Counted from the stretch's first letter, positions 52,484 through 63,000 are shown. The stretch: DNA of 64,000 bases from Piper betle (GCA_033002965.1 JAURVB010008667.1:124001-188000), one strand, 5' to 3'. The notes: a model not told the origin generated them from the letters alone. A program made the numbers and translations.

Positions 52484-53299
52484 CCCCGATTCCGGCCAAG
52501 TTGACTCCGATTCGGAATCGGGGTGAATCGGGAAGAATTGGTTTTTTGGTAAATTACTAAAATACCATAGGTATAATATTTATTAAATTATTTAAGCATG
52601 GCTAAAATGGTAATTTTGATTTTAAAAACCTAAAATTAACCCTCTCCCCCCACACCGCCGCCGCTCGTCTGCCCTCCGCCGCCCTGTTTCTGCCCTCCGT
52701 CGTGCGTCCTCAACTTCGGGCTCGCCGCCAACCGGGCTTCCGACCTCGCCGTCGACCTCGCAACGTCGTCGCCAACGTGTGGCTAGACTGAATTGGCTCT
52801 GTGACGCATGAATCGCCGCCGACTCCAGGCCACCGACTGTTCCTCCGACCAGGCTGCCAACATTGTTGCCGCCCTCACAACTGGGCCTCCGATGTGTGGC
52901 CGGCCGACAGTGCAGTGGCCGCGAGACTTGCCGCCGATCGGGCCACCGGCGGCGGTGGTGGGGGGGGGTAAAGAGCGGAGGGTGACATTCTCGTAATTAA
53001 AAGTTGACTAAATTCTAACTCGAGTCAAAAATAATAATTAATTCTAAATAATTTAAAAAAATCTTAAAAATATTTAAAAATATCATAAACTATAATATAC
53101 AGAATAATATCAAAATAACATCAATACCTAATTTTAATATATTTATATTATGAATTGTCAAATTATTATATATGACCGATTAAACTAATTTAGACTGATT
53201 CAATTGAACCGATTCCTGTCCGATTTAGACCGATTCCGATTCCGATTCCGACTCCCTAAAAAACTAATTCTGATTCCAATTCTGATTTATGCAACCCAT

Positions 53300-53935
53300 A
53301 CACTCGTCCCGATAAGGAAGAAAGGTAACAGGCCGGGCATTCCCTGCGTTAATTAATTGACCGGTTTGGCAGAAGTGGACCACAGGAATCAAGGCAAGAG
53401 AAAAAGGCTGTTGGCATCTCCCAAACCCAGAATCAGTAGTAACAAATAATTCTTTGCTCCGGCTTCATAATACTCAATAGTATGCAACTACTTAACTGGT
53501 AATAATTAAATTAATTAAACCAGTTGGCATCTCAAATTCCCTGTTACACTTGAAAAGTGGTAAACTTGTTAAGGAGAATCCTTAATTAATTAATTAAAAA
53601 CGGCCAGAAGTAAGTATTAAATTCAGTTTTGATACTTACAAAATGAAATAAATTAAAATGAGTACTTATAATTTAGTTTTTTAATAGGTTCTACAAAAAA
53701 GGTGAAATGATTAAAAGCATTAGATTTATTTAAAAATATATAAATACTTAACTATTTTTTTTATTTATTTACATGGATTTCGAGTAAAAAGATTTATTAA
53801 ATTGTTCTCAATAAAATTAACTCCTATACATAAGGCTCATAAAAATTTCTTAAAGATAATTGTACCAATAATTTTTTCGAACCCAAGGTAAAATTGATGG
53901 GATTGCAAAGTTGTAAAGTTGCCCTTGTCAAGGAA
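53300..53935. other. AT-rich spacer
   Basis: No gene, RNA or repeat recognised. Confidence 0.5.
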
Positions 53936-53937
53936 AT

Positions 53938-54340
53938 TGTAATGACCCAACTTAATGTGCAATATAATAAGTTAAGTCATCTCTTACTAAGTCAAATAAT
54001 TATAGTTCATTCTCACTAAGTCGGGGGATTTTATAACTTACCCACTTTAGGAAATTTTGTCTTCGAAATTCCTTCACTTGGCTTGTTGCTAGCCTTAACC
54101 TACGACCTTTTTTGGCCAATAACTGACAGCTTAACCAATATTTTTAATCTAATCCATCATCTAACACAGAACTATGAGGTTCTGATACTATTTGTAATAA
54201 CTCAGCCTAAAGTAAAACATAATGGACTAAGTCATCTATTCAAAAATGGTTAACCAAATTAAAAATCTATAGTTCTTTCTTATTTATAAACAGTATTTCA
54301 CCCGATAGATATTAGACCCGAGATTAAATTAAAAAGAATT
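53938..54340 (-). mobile_element. TRIM-like mini-retrotransposon, second locus
   Basis: Two terminal-repeat copies start on the plus strand at 53938 (TGTAATGACCC) and 54193 (TGTAATAACTC), 255 bp apart. Read on the minus strand, the right copy ends ...GAGTTATTACA, then AA and TAGTATCAGAACC, a near match to the tRNA-Met primer site TGGTATCAGAGCC. About 100 bp further comes CCTAAAGTGGGTAAG as polypurine-like DNA before the other repeat. Wording matches the array at 19247-20040. Confidence 0.55.
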
Positions 54341-54985
54341 TCACATGAATTCTTGCCTACCCTCCCCTAGTACTCGCCTTTGTTGGAAAGAAGACCGATT
54401 ATGATCCTTGAGAATACCATGTCTCTAAAACAAGATTAATTTAACCAAGATGGTACCGATTTCTGAAGAAAGAAAACTGGATTTTAATGTCTTTGGATGA
54501 ACTGCATGTCATTAAGTTTCTTTCACTTAGCTAAAGCTTCATCCAACTCGTGTGCTACGTAACATTGTAAAGATTTCTAAGCAGCATCAATTGACTTCAC
54601 ACTATAATATCATTGAGTTGGTCGGTAATTATGTATCGTGCAAATTAAAGCTCCGTTTTAGACTTTAGAGCTTATGCGTTTTCCAAAGAATACGGTGATA
54701 TCTATATTATATACACAAAGGCACGGTGTAATTATCGCCCTTTATTAAATGATATATTATAAAACTTCAGAGTGATTTTATAAAAGAAAAAGGATAAATC
54801 AGACATGAGTAGGTTCCACGTACTGTGATGTGCTCCAAATTAATGACAAAGTCCATGTTTATAATTATCAATATTTGTTTTTTGAATAATTTAAGGCTAT
54901 GCATGATCCCAAAGTCTACTAAATCATAAGTTAGGCAATTTATTTTGAAAAAAAATTGAAAGATATATTTTTATATTTCCCCCAA
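54341..54985. other. Spacer
   Basis: No gene or repeat recognised. Confidence 0.5.
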
Positions 54986-54988
54986 AAA

Positions 54989-55010
54989 TTATATATATAT
55001 ATATATATAT
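54989..55010. repeat. (AT)n microsatellite, left of palindromic element
   Basis: AT dinucleotide run directly abutting the element that begins GTACTGCAGCACAGCC. Confidence 0.97.
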
Positions 55011-55469
55011 GTACTGCAGCACAGCCAAGATGGTTGTGCTGCAGTGTTTCAGCCGTTGGATCAAATCTAACGGCTGAAACATGCCCCCCACTTCCCCTCT
55101 TCTCCACCCGTTGGATTTAATCCAACAGCTGGATAAAAAAATTTCTGCGTCGCCGCCACCCCGGCCGACGCGACGCCACCCCACCAGCCCCGCCCGTCGC
55201 CGCCCTGCCGGGGGCTGCGACGTAACCCTCGCGGCAACGGGGTGGCGGATCTAGCCGTTCCGCCTCTTCCCCTGCCGGCCTGCCACCCCGCCGCCGAGCG
55301 ACACCACCGCCACCCCATCCCCCGCCCGCCACCCCGCTGCGCTACGCCCCCGTCCCCTGTCGCCGCCCCCCCCCCTTTTTATATCTTGGCCGTTGGATGC
55401 TAATCTAACGGCCAAGATCAAACTCTAGTACAGCCAAGATGGCTGTGCTGGAGTACAACAATACTTTTT

Positions 55470-55471
<2 letters not shown>
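55011..55471. mobile_element. GC-cored multi-hairpin element inside a TA microsatellite (foldback/Micron-like)
   Basis: Ends are inverted repeats: left GTACTGCAGCACAGCC, right (reverse complement) GTACTCCAGCACAGCC. Each arm is itself a chain of hairpins: GCACAGCCAAGATGGTTGTGC, then GCCGTTGGAT/ATCTAACGGC, then CGTTGGATT/AATCCAACAG on the left; CTTGGCCGTTGGAT/ATCTAACGGCCAAG and CAGCCAAGATGGCTG on the right. Between lies a GC-rich core (55145-55375). TA repeats abut the left end and follow the right end after about 15 bases, as expected for elements that target TA tracts. No coding capacity. Related to the element near 10.7 kb. Confidence 0.65.

Positions 55472-55518
<47 letters not shown>
55472..55518. 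repeat. (TA)n microsatellite, right of palindromic element
   Basis: TA dinucleotide run, about 23 units. Confidence 0.97.
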
Positions 55519-55519
<1 letters not shown>

Positions 55520-55522
<3 letters not shown>

Positions 55523-56755
55523 CACATATTTCACATGGATTGGATATGAATATTTTTTGGGTTTCAAAGAGTGACTCTTTTCGTCGGCTCGGATCCCATT
55601 TCTTAATTCCTTCGTTGGTCATCTTCTAGTTCATTTTTATTTATTATAATATCAATATCTAAAAAGTTCTATGTCAAGATTGTATGCAATATTGGGTTTC
55701 GGTTTCATTTTGAAACTTAGTAAATCTGAAATTTTGGACAAACATCAGAAGAATTTCGGAGAAATTTTAAAATTTATAAATATGTATTATAAATACATAA
55801 ATTGTTGTGTAAACAACATATAAAACATGCATATATAAATTTGATAACAACATAAGAACTTATCTATTTAAATCTATAAGGTTGATACACATTTAAGTGC
55901 ACATAAATATTAAACCATATAAATGTCACTCATCAAATATTTTGAAACATAACACTTACTTAATAAAAAAGAAGGCATGAAACTTAAAAAGGAATACATA
56001 ACACATAATCAATAGAAAGAAAAAATCCTATGTGGATCAAAATAACCGCTCTCTTATAGGAATAAGAATTTCGTTTTGCCCCTATTTCTGTTTTAGCAGA
56101 CTACTAAAATAAGAATTTTGGCAAATTTCCGGAAACCATGGATCTACCCACAATAATTGATAGCGATGATAAACTCACTCTAAATTTAAAATTCTACACT
56201 TTTTTTAGTATGAGATCGATTTGATTTTTATTTTTTATTTTGTATTAGACGAGAATCAATCTTAATTCATTCCAATTAGATTTAATTAATATAATTAATT
56301 TTTTAAAATACTACTAATTAAAATAATTTACACAGATTAAAAGAGCGCTATAGGAAGAACGTTGTAGCAAATGGTAAAGCAAAATGATTTTCCCCTTTCC
56401 TTGTAAAATTGAGAAGCTTGTACTGTATATATAATCAGACGCCCGGATGAAGGGTGTGACAGTGGGGACACAAGGACATTCCCCGTATTCAGACCATGTC
56501 TCTGTGTCCACCCATATGTGACATGCCCTTCTAATTGTATGCCATAGGATATGGGATTTAAGGCCGCCCCCAAGCCGTTTTTATCTTATCTTCAAGATAA
56601 ATGAAACGCTCGCTATTACGGCCACAAGTATGAAACAAGTTACACATATATAACATATATTATATTCATTGGTTATTCTGCAAAATAATACAAAAATATT
56701 TTTTACACTCATCTGAAAGGTTTATTTACGTAAATAACCCAAATTAAATATAAAA
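55520..56755. other. AT-rich spacer
   Basis: No gene or named repeat recognised. Confidence 0.5.
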
Positions 56756-56769
56756 CAACCCTAAACCTT

Positions 56770-57045
56770 CCTTACCACACCTCCCTTTCACCCCCGTCGC
56801 CACCTCCCCCTCTCGCCCCCTTCCCTGCCACCCCTCCTTGCCCTCCTCCCTCCCACCCTTGTCGCCACCTCTCCCCCTTCCCTGCCACCCCCCTCCCTGC
56901 CCTCCTCCCTCCCACCCCTCGTCGCCACCTCCCCCCTCCTTGCCCTCCTCCATCCCACGGTCCCACCTCCCTCCCACCCCTGTCGCTGTGCCCTCCCCTT
57001 CCGCACCCCCTGCCGCTCCTTCCCTGCCACCTCCCTCCCAAAAAT
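56770..57045. repeat. C-rich minisatellite (CCCTCCCTGCCACC-type)
   Basis: Irregular tandem copies of a unit containing GTCGCCACCTC, CCCTTCCCTGCCACC and CCCTCCTCCCTCCCACC. Open frames here are pure low-complexity translations. It lies immediately 5' of the transporter remnant. Confidence 0.85.
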
Positions 57046-57138
57046 CTGTTTGCTTGATGAAAACAAAATTTCACGAAAATCTAGATCACATTTTTATATT
57101 TCTGTATTTTGAAGTTGAATGGATTATTTGTTCTACAG

Positions 57139-57850
57139 GAGTAATTGCATCAGCCATCAACTATGGACTCTTGACGTGGTCAAATAAGATTCTAGGGCCA
57201 TCTATGGTAGCTCTATATATTCCACCTCAACCTGCAACATTTGCTATTTTGTCCAAATTTTTTCTTGGAAGCGGTATTTATCTTGGAAGGTTTGACCTGG
57301 ACTTACCTATCGTATATTTTGTCATCAACAATCCCTGATCAGAAAACTTATCATAAACATTTTTAGATGCACGTATATTTCACTCTAGTGATATACATCT
57401 TTTCTTCTAGTGCCTGTCTCATATTCAAGGAAAAAATTAAGTATTGAAACCAGTGGTAGAAATGTTTTTTGGTCAATAGGTTATATTTCATGGTTATGAA
57501 GTGTTGCGTGTTGAACATGAAGCTATAAATTTATTTGTAATGATACTAATGAGTAACAAGATTCATCTGACAATTTTAACATCAGTTTCTACAAAGAGAA
57601 ATAGCCTTATTCTTTTGGTATTTGGTTATGCAGCTTAACTGGTGGCCTTCTTATCATTGCTGGCCTCTATGTTGTTGCTTGGGCTCGATACCGAGAGAAA
57701 CAATCTGCTGACATAAGATCCAACCGAGAAACTGAACTTTTGATTCCAGATGATCCACTGCTTCTTAAGACTCCATACCAGAGAGGGCACCAACTTTCAG
57801 GGCCTTCTCTATCGACAGCGAGAGCTTGGATTGAAGACCGTGTAACATGA
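57139..57850 (+). pseudogene. WAT1-related (MtN21/EamA) transporter, 3'-terminal two exons only
   Basis: Exon 57139-57289 encodes [20 protein letters not shown] and [20 protein letters not shown], and exon 57634-57850 encodes LTGGLLIIAGLYVVAWARY, then a hydrophilic tail to TGA at 57848-57850. These are the last transmembrane segments of a plant WAT1-related drug/metabolite transporter (two EamA repeats, about ten helices in full proteins). The join is in frame. Nothing matching the earlier eight helices exists upstream; instead a C-rich minisatellite ends about 100 bases before the first exon. So this is a 5'-truncated remnant. Most similar in wording to the At3g45870-like subgroup, from memory. 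Confidence 0.78.
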
Positions 57851-58170
57851 TAGGTTATATAGTGAACTGACTCGAATTATAGGTTTCTTTTTTGTTTTAT
57901 TTTTTCTCTTTTTTATAGAGGCAATCTTTTTTGTAAACATACAACTATCATTTTATAGCAATCAAATGCAGTTATTTTCCTCATTTCTTCTTGTGGGATG
58001 TGTTTTAATGGGTGAGTTGTTTCAGCTTGTGGAAATTTAGCTTACTCAAGTATGCAATTTTTAGAGGGCCAGCAAACATTAGAATCTTTTTGCATATATG
58101 GAAGAACGGAGACAAGGGCAGTGCAACAGCATTCTCATATGTCATCCCACTATGTACAGAGGTAACAAAA
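57851..58170. other. Spacer between transporter remnant and receptor kinase
   Basis: Contains the presumed 3' untranslated region of the transporter. Nothing else recognised. Confidence 0.5.
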
Positions 58171-58172
58171 GT

Positions 58173-59971
58173 TTAGCAATCATCATGTACAGAAATGAAA
58201 CAAAACAAAACGCTTACAAACCACGCGAGGATTACATATCCGGAAGAGTAGCAGCTAAGTCCAACCAATTTTCTCACTTGGGTTTCCACCTGAGAAGGTG
58301 GATAGCCACCACTGTAATCGAAAGATGCTTTGTTGCCATACGGATGTTGACGAGAGCCACCTCTGCTCATTTCATAGGTTGCAGACGTCGATGCAGAGCC
58401 AGCGTATGGATTCATCCCGGCCAATTGTGCTATGTTTTCCAGTTCCTTGACCACTGCACTCATGGTAGGCCTGTCTGCCCCTGATTCTTCAACACACATC
58501 ATTGCTAGGTTGATGTACTTCTCAAATCCACTTAAAGTGGTAGCCAAACCAATTGCTGGGTCTAGCAGTTCATCAAGGCCATATAGATCCTTTTCCTTGT
58601 CCATTGTTACTCTCACCTCTCTCACAATGTATCTGCCTCGTTCAATAGGTTTCTTTGCAGTGATTATCTCCAACAGTAACACTCCAAAACTACAAACATC
58701 ACTCTTTTCTGTCAATTGTTGGGTCATGTAATACTCAGCATCCAAATATCCCTGCGATTTCAACAAAATGGTTTTACGTTTCTAGGTTGAATATGACTTT
58801 CAATAGCAATCAAAATTAATAAATTTTCATGTGAGGATCATACCATTGTACCTTTGACTTGAGTGGTAACATGGCCCTTTTCATTAGGGCCAATGAATTT
58901 GGAAAGACCAAAATCGGATACCTTCACATTCAGATGAACATCCTGGAGAATGTTACTTGATTTAATATCTCTGTGTACTATGGGAGGATCGGATCATTCA
59001 TGGAGGTAAGATAGACCTCTGGCCGCACCAAGAGCAACTAGAATTCTCCTCTTCCAATCCAATTGAATTCCAGATATTCCTGTAGAATAAGCATCAAGAA
59101 GTACGAGACAATGGAGTTATATCTCTACCAAGGTTTTTGTGATGGAGCCTTCTAAGTAGCTCAATTTCTGTATTAAATTCCCGTCCTCCCTGCATGGACC
59201 CTTGCTGGGCTCTTTGATAGCAACTAGCTGCCCATCTGTAAACACTCCCCTATAAACCTGTAATTGCAAACTTCAATTGTGACATTTCCATGAAACACTT
59301 TTGTTTAATGACTGAATAGCATAAACGTGCATTGTGCAGGAACCATACCAAAAACACTGCCCTGCTCAACAACCTGTTTAGCTTTTCTCTCTTGCCCAAA
59401 AGCATAAACTCCAAGGGCAACAACTAAAAGCACAAGAACAGTTCCACCGGTCACTGCTCCAATTATCGCTCCTTTGTTAGAGCTGGTAGGCTTGGAACTC
59501 ACCTTGACCTCCTCTAAATGAAATGCAAGCCAATCAATTTCACGAGATACCAACATTTAAAATGCACTTGAATAGAGTAGGTTATACGATGGAGGTGAGA
59601 AATACCAGGAAAGGCACCATATGGAAGTGCAATGAAAAAGAAAGGACCAAATGCTGGTGGAGGCTTGAAAGTTTGATTGCTAAGAATGAAACCAATTTGG
59701 GAAACGTCTGAGCGATTGAAGCGTAATTCAACTGGAAAAATATCCAAGCTCACTTCTAGATAGTGATCTGAATTTTTCTTGGGTTTTTGAAGAGCAACAG
59801 CTTCCACTGAAGGCTCGTCTGCAGATTTTAAAATTTGGAAAGAACACATCAAGCTTTCATCAACGCTTATCATCGTACCTGCATTGTCAAATTCCCCACA
59901 GTAGTTGGGAGCCGAGAATACGGTAACAAGCTGCCTATTGGCAAAAAATTCGTAGCCATCTTCCACAACCT
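58173..59971 (-). pseudogene. LRR-VIII-type receptor-like kinase pseudogene with a fused PP1 phosphatase end
   Basis: On the minus strand: a chimeric exon (59971-59606), a transmembrane exon (59513-59349: GAIIGAVTGGTVLVLLVVAL then basic residues), and kinase exons 59257 to about 59120 ([12 protein letters not shown] with the ATP-binding Lys), 59079-58844 (LDWKRRILVALGAARG, catalytic [33 protein letters not shown]) and 58751-58173 (GYLDAEYYMTQQLTEKSDV, GADRPTMSAVVKELE, FDYSGGYPPSQVE). It belongs with LRR receptor kinases of the At5g49770/HPCA1 type. Lesions: TGA at 58994-58996 in place of a residue after YLHE; frame disruption near 59150; the exon with the Gly-rich loop is missing; the normal stop after QVETQ is out of frame, adding about 33 mostly hydrophobic residues; all LRR exons are absent. 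Confidence 0.82.
59606..59971 (-). other. Chimeric exon: PP1 catalytic-subunit C-terminus joined to RLK ectodomain
   Basis: The first part (59969 to about 59829) encodes [31 protein letters not shown] and [10 protein letters not shown], the C-terminal end of plant type-1 Ser/Thr phosphatase (TOPP). The open frame continues without a stop through [12 protein letters not shown] into [20 protein letters not shown] and [17 protein letters not shown], the juxta-membrane ectodomain of the receptor kinase. The joint falls at TCTGCAG, which looks like the old splice-acceptor of the kinase exon. Upstream PP1 exons are absent; the sequence decays into C-rich DNA by 60000. Confidence 0.85.
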
Positions 59972-60099
59972 CTATCAAAGATCAAGTCATTGTTACACTT
60001 TGGCAGCATGGAGGGAGGAGGACAGGGAGGGGGCGGCAGGGAGGGGCAGTTCATATAAATAGATATGTCTGTACTTTCTTCTATATATATATATTCTTT

Positions 60100-60457
60100 G
60101 TAAAACAGATGTCTGTACTTTGTAAACTTATCGTTTGAGTATGAAGAGTGTGTTTGAGTGTGAAGTTTGTTGAACAGAACAAACCTTTTTATAAATCTGA
60201 AAGGCTGAATCAATACAAGTAAGTTGGGTTAAACTTGTTCCTTTGGAACTATATATATTCTTTAAAGAACCATACTTGTTCTTTGTAAACTATATGTCTT
60301 TAATAAAGTCTTAAATATCATATAAATCTAGTACTGTTTTTATATTGTCTATTTGTTATAATTTGTTTTATTATGTCTATCTGTTTTGCCTCTGTGTTTT
60401 TGTGTCTATCTATTTAGTTAAATAAGATCGGGGCAAAATTTTGGTTCAAGATTAACT
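60100..60457 (+). other. Likely leader/promoter side of endogenous pararetrovirus 2
   Basis: AT-rich DNA with repeated TTCTTTGTAAA and TCTTTAATAAAG-type words just before the primer-binding site. In caulimovirids the region before the tRNA-Met site carries the intergenic promoter and polyadenylation signal; assignment here is by position only. Confidence 0.4.
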
Positions 60458-60470
60458 TGGTATCAGAGCC
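60458..60470 (+). promoter_or_regulatory. tRNA-Met primer-binding site of endogenous pararetrovirus
   Basis: TGGTATCAGAGCC, the 13-base complement of the initiator tRNA-Met 3' end used to prime minus-strand DNA by Caulimoviridae and many Copia elements. It lies 144 bases before the first viral ATG (60602), which identifies the element's orientation and its nucleotide-1 position. Confidence 0.85.
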
Positions 60471-60601
60471 TAAGTAAGTTAAAGAAGTAGATGAAGAGTC
60501 CAAATCCTAATAAGTCCTCAACAGTTAAGGTAGGCGTATCGACAATTTAGATTGGTTGGCATCTCCTAAGAAATTCCTATTTAAGAAAATCTTAGTTTAT
60601 T

Positions 60602-61301
60602 ATGGTTTTTAACAAGCTTAGTCAAAAAATCAGAAAGTTTGTCAGATGCTAAATTTATTGAACAAATAATCTATAAAAATATAGAGAAAAACTTAAATAA
60701 GTGGACAATTCCTAAGATTAATCCAACCAATGTTTATAATAAAGGCTTTATAGAATTTAAGCAATCTTATATAATAAAAACTTTTGAACCCAGTGTTAGT
60801 ATAGGAAACTGTACTGAAACTATAAATTTATTAAAAAATAAATTAATAAATGAATTAAAATATATACATCTTAGATTAATACAAGTAGCAGTTAAACCAC
60901 TTACTAGAGATGACTTAAATACATCCTTATTATTATGTTTAAGAGATAAACATCATAATACATTCAATGATTCCTCATTAGGAGTAATTGAATCTACTTT
61001 AAGTACTAGACCCGTTTATTTTAATTGTTATCCAAATTATTCCTTATGTTTGCATGATCCACATATAAATGAAACATTAGTTCTAAATATACAGACCAAA
61101 GGATATGATATGCTTCTAGGTTCCATGAATTTATGTGTTAGATATAGAATATGTTTAAAAGTTATGACAACTATAAGACCTAATTCAAGAATAGAATCTC
61201 ATAAATGTAAAACAACACTGTTCCACATAGATGTCTCTAAAGCCAATATCACAATTTCAAAGACAATAACCTGGGATAAAATTAAATTACCGCAATCTTA
61301 G
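60602..61301 (+). pseudogene. Endogenous pararetrovirus movement-protein domain (30K superfamily)
   Basis: An ATG at 60602 opens a short frame that is out of register by one base with the long open stretch from 60639. That stretch of 220 codons spells a caulimovirid 30K-type movement protein, which in living viruses lines plasmodesmata for cell-to-cell spread: PTNVYNKGFIEFKQSYII, LIQVAVKPLTRDDLNTSLLL, NTFNDSSLGVIESTL, YDMLLGSMNL. The D in the LTRD segment corresponds to the family's conserved Asp. It ends at a stop at 61299-61301, whereas petuvirus/florendovirus polyproteins read on. Best preserved piece of this copy. AT-rich codon use. Confidence 0.78.
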
Positions 61302-63000
61302 AAGTTAAAAAATATAATTCCTCCCAAGATAATACAACGAACTACTGAAAAATTACAGAAAATTAAAATGGAGAAATAATATTTAGTAGACCAAGTACTT
61401 CTACAAGGCCTAGTATCTCTACAAGATTTGAAAGATTAGATATTGAAGAAACTAGTGTTAAAGGAATATATATCTCAGAATAGCAAATTCCTCATAGAAT
61501 TTACTTTAACGAACCAATATTTTTAGAAATGAATTTAAAAATTAATACATATCAATTTCAACCAGATAAAAATAAATGTTCTAAATAATTTATGTTACAA
61601 TATCAATTTCATTTATAGAATGGTATAAAATTATTAAAAACAAGAACATGTGATACAATTGATGGAAAAGTAATTACAAGTAAACATCCTCACGTCGGAA
61701 ATATTAAATATGGTAATATAAAAGCAACTTCTTATGTTACAATAGATAAAAAAATAAATAAAAATATAACTTCTGTACTAATAAAACCACCAATGGAATC
61801 AAAGAAAAATTTAATACTAAAAGTCCAATTAATGAAGACTTTTTAGAAAAATTATAAAAAAGATTAAGTGGCCTTAAAATAACCGAATCCATCAAAGTAA
61901 TTAGTGAAACAGATAATTTTGAAGAATTACTAAATCAATTTTCTTCTGAAAGAATTGAAATGGCTAGACCTTTGCGAGCTTAACCTTTTCCTACGGGAAG
62001 ATATTATTATCAAAGGCCTACTCCAGCTTCAGTCTTATTTGAAAAAATAAGTATAAATTTTGGACTATCTTATTCTAGTAGAGTTATCTATGAATGAAAT
62101 ATAAATGATCAATCAAAATACCAAATATTAATTACTTTACATAATATGTTAATATATCTTACAATTTGTAAAACATCTAATAATTCTGATAAACAAATTG
62201 CTAAATTTATTGCTGCTGGATTCTCAGGAATATTAAAAGGTTGGTGGGATCATTATTTACAACCTGTACAAAAAATAGAAATATTATTTGCTACAAAATT
62301 AGATGCTAATACAAATCAGTTAATTGAAGATGAAGTTAATACTTAAATATTAGCTATATTATAAAATTTTACAGGAGACTCAAATATATTAAAAGAAAGA
62401 ACTCAAGAATTAATAATGAGTTTAAAATATCTATCATTAATACATTATAGATGGTATCCATGATATTTTTTTAGCTTTATTATTCTAGAGAGATGACTCT
62501 AATTCAAAATTTTGGAAAGAAAGATTTATAGTTGGACTACCTCCTTTATTTGCAAAAAGAGTTAGAAGTAAATTAAGAAGTCAAAATAATGGTACAATAC
62601 CTTATGGTAGTTTTACTTTTGGAAACTTACATAATGAGGTAGTAATAGAAGGATTAAGTTTATGTAATGATTTAAATCTTAAACAACAGCTGAAAAAACA
62701 AAAATTATTAGGAAGAAAAGAATTAGGAGAATTCTGTAAATAGTTTGGAACTCAAGTTTCTCCAATTATTCCTCCTAAACCAAAAAATTTCAATGAAAAT
62801 TTTAATAAAAAACCTTTATGAAAAGAAGACAAAATCCTATGGCTAAAAAAGAAATAAAAGATAAAGGTAAAAAAAGTAATTTCTAAAAGAAAAAATAAAC
62901 CTCAAACTAGTAAAACTAGACCAATTGTATGTTGGGACTGTGATCAGTCATGACATACACGAAATCAACGTAAACTAAGAAAGAAAAATAAACGAATTAA
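61302..63000 (+). pseudogene. Endogenous pararetrovirus coat-protein region
   Basis: Broken by many stops and frame changes. The recognisable core is FIAAGFSGILKGWWDHYL near 62200, the capsid signature shared by petuviruses and florendoviruses (GF-x-G-x-LKGWWD). Downstream are RFIVGLPPLFAKRV-like wording near 62530, a basic Lys/Arg-rich stretch near 62850 and a degenerate zinc knuckle (CWDCDQS, stop, HT) near 62930, whose last Cys is not in place. Cannot yield a protein. Confidence 0.7.

Larger units (their letters stand above)
46450..53295. mobile_element. AATCGG-rich element B, interrupted by the nested LTR-like elements
   Basis: The left end (CCATAGTTGCCGGAATCGG at 46451) and right end (reverse complement TGGGTTGCATAAATCAG near 53298, then AATCGG repeats) flank a GC-rich core (52640-52975). 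The right arm resembles the arms of element A over several hundred bases. The element is cut between 46524 and 52484 by a retroelement whose insertion duplicated CCCCG; without it the element is about 0.9 kb. Termini are approximate. Confidence 0.65.

Noticed and set aside
56744..57074. Gly/Arg/Lys-rich minus-strand frames near the transporter remnant
   Set aside because: Direct translations of the C-rich minisatellite.
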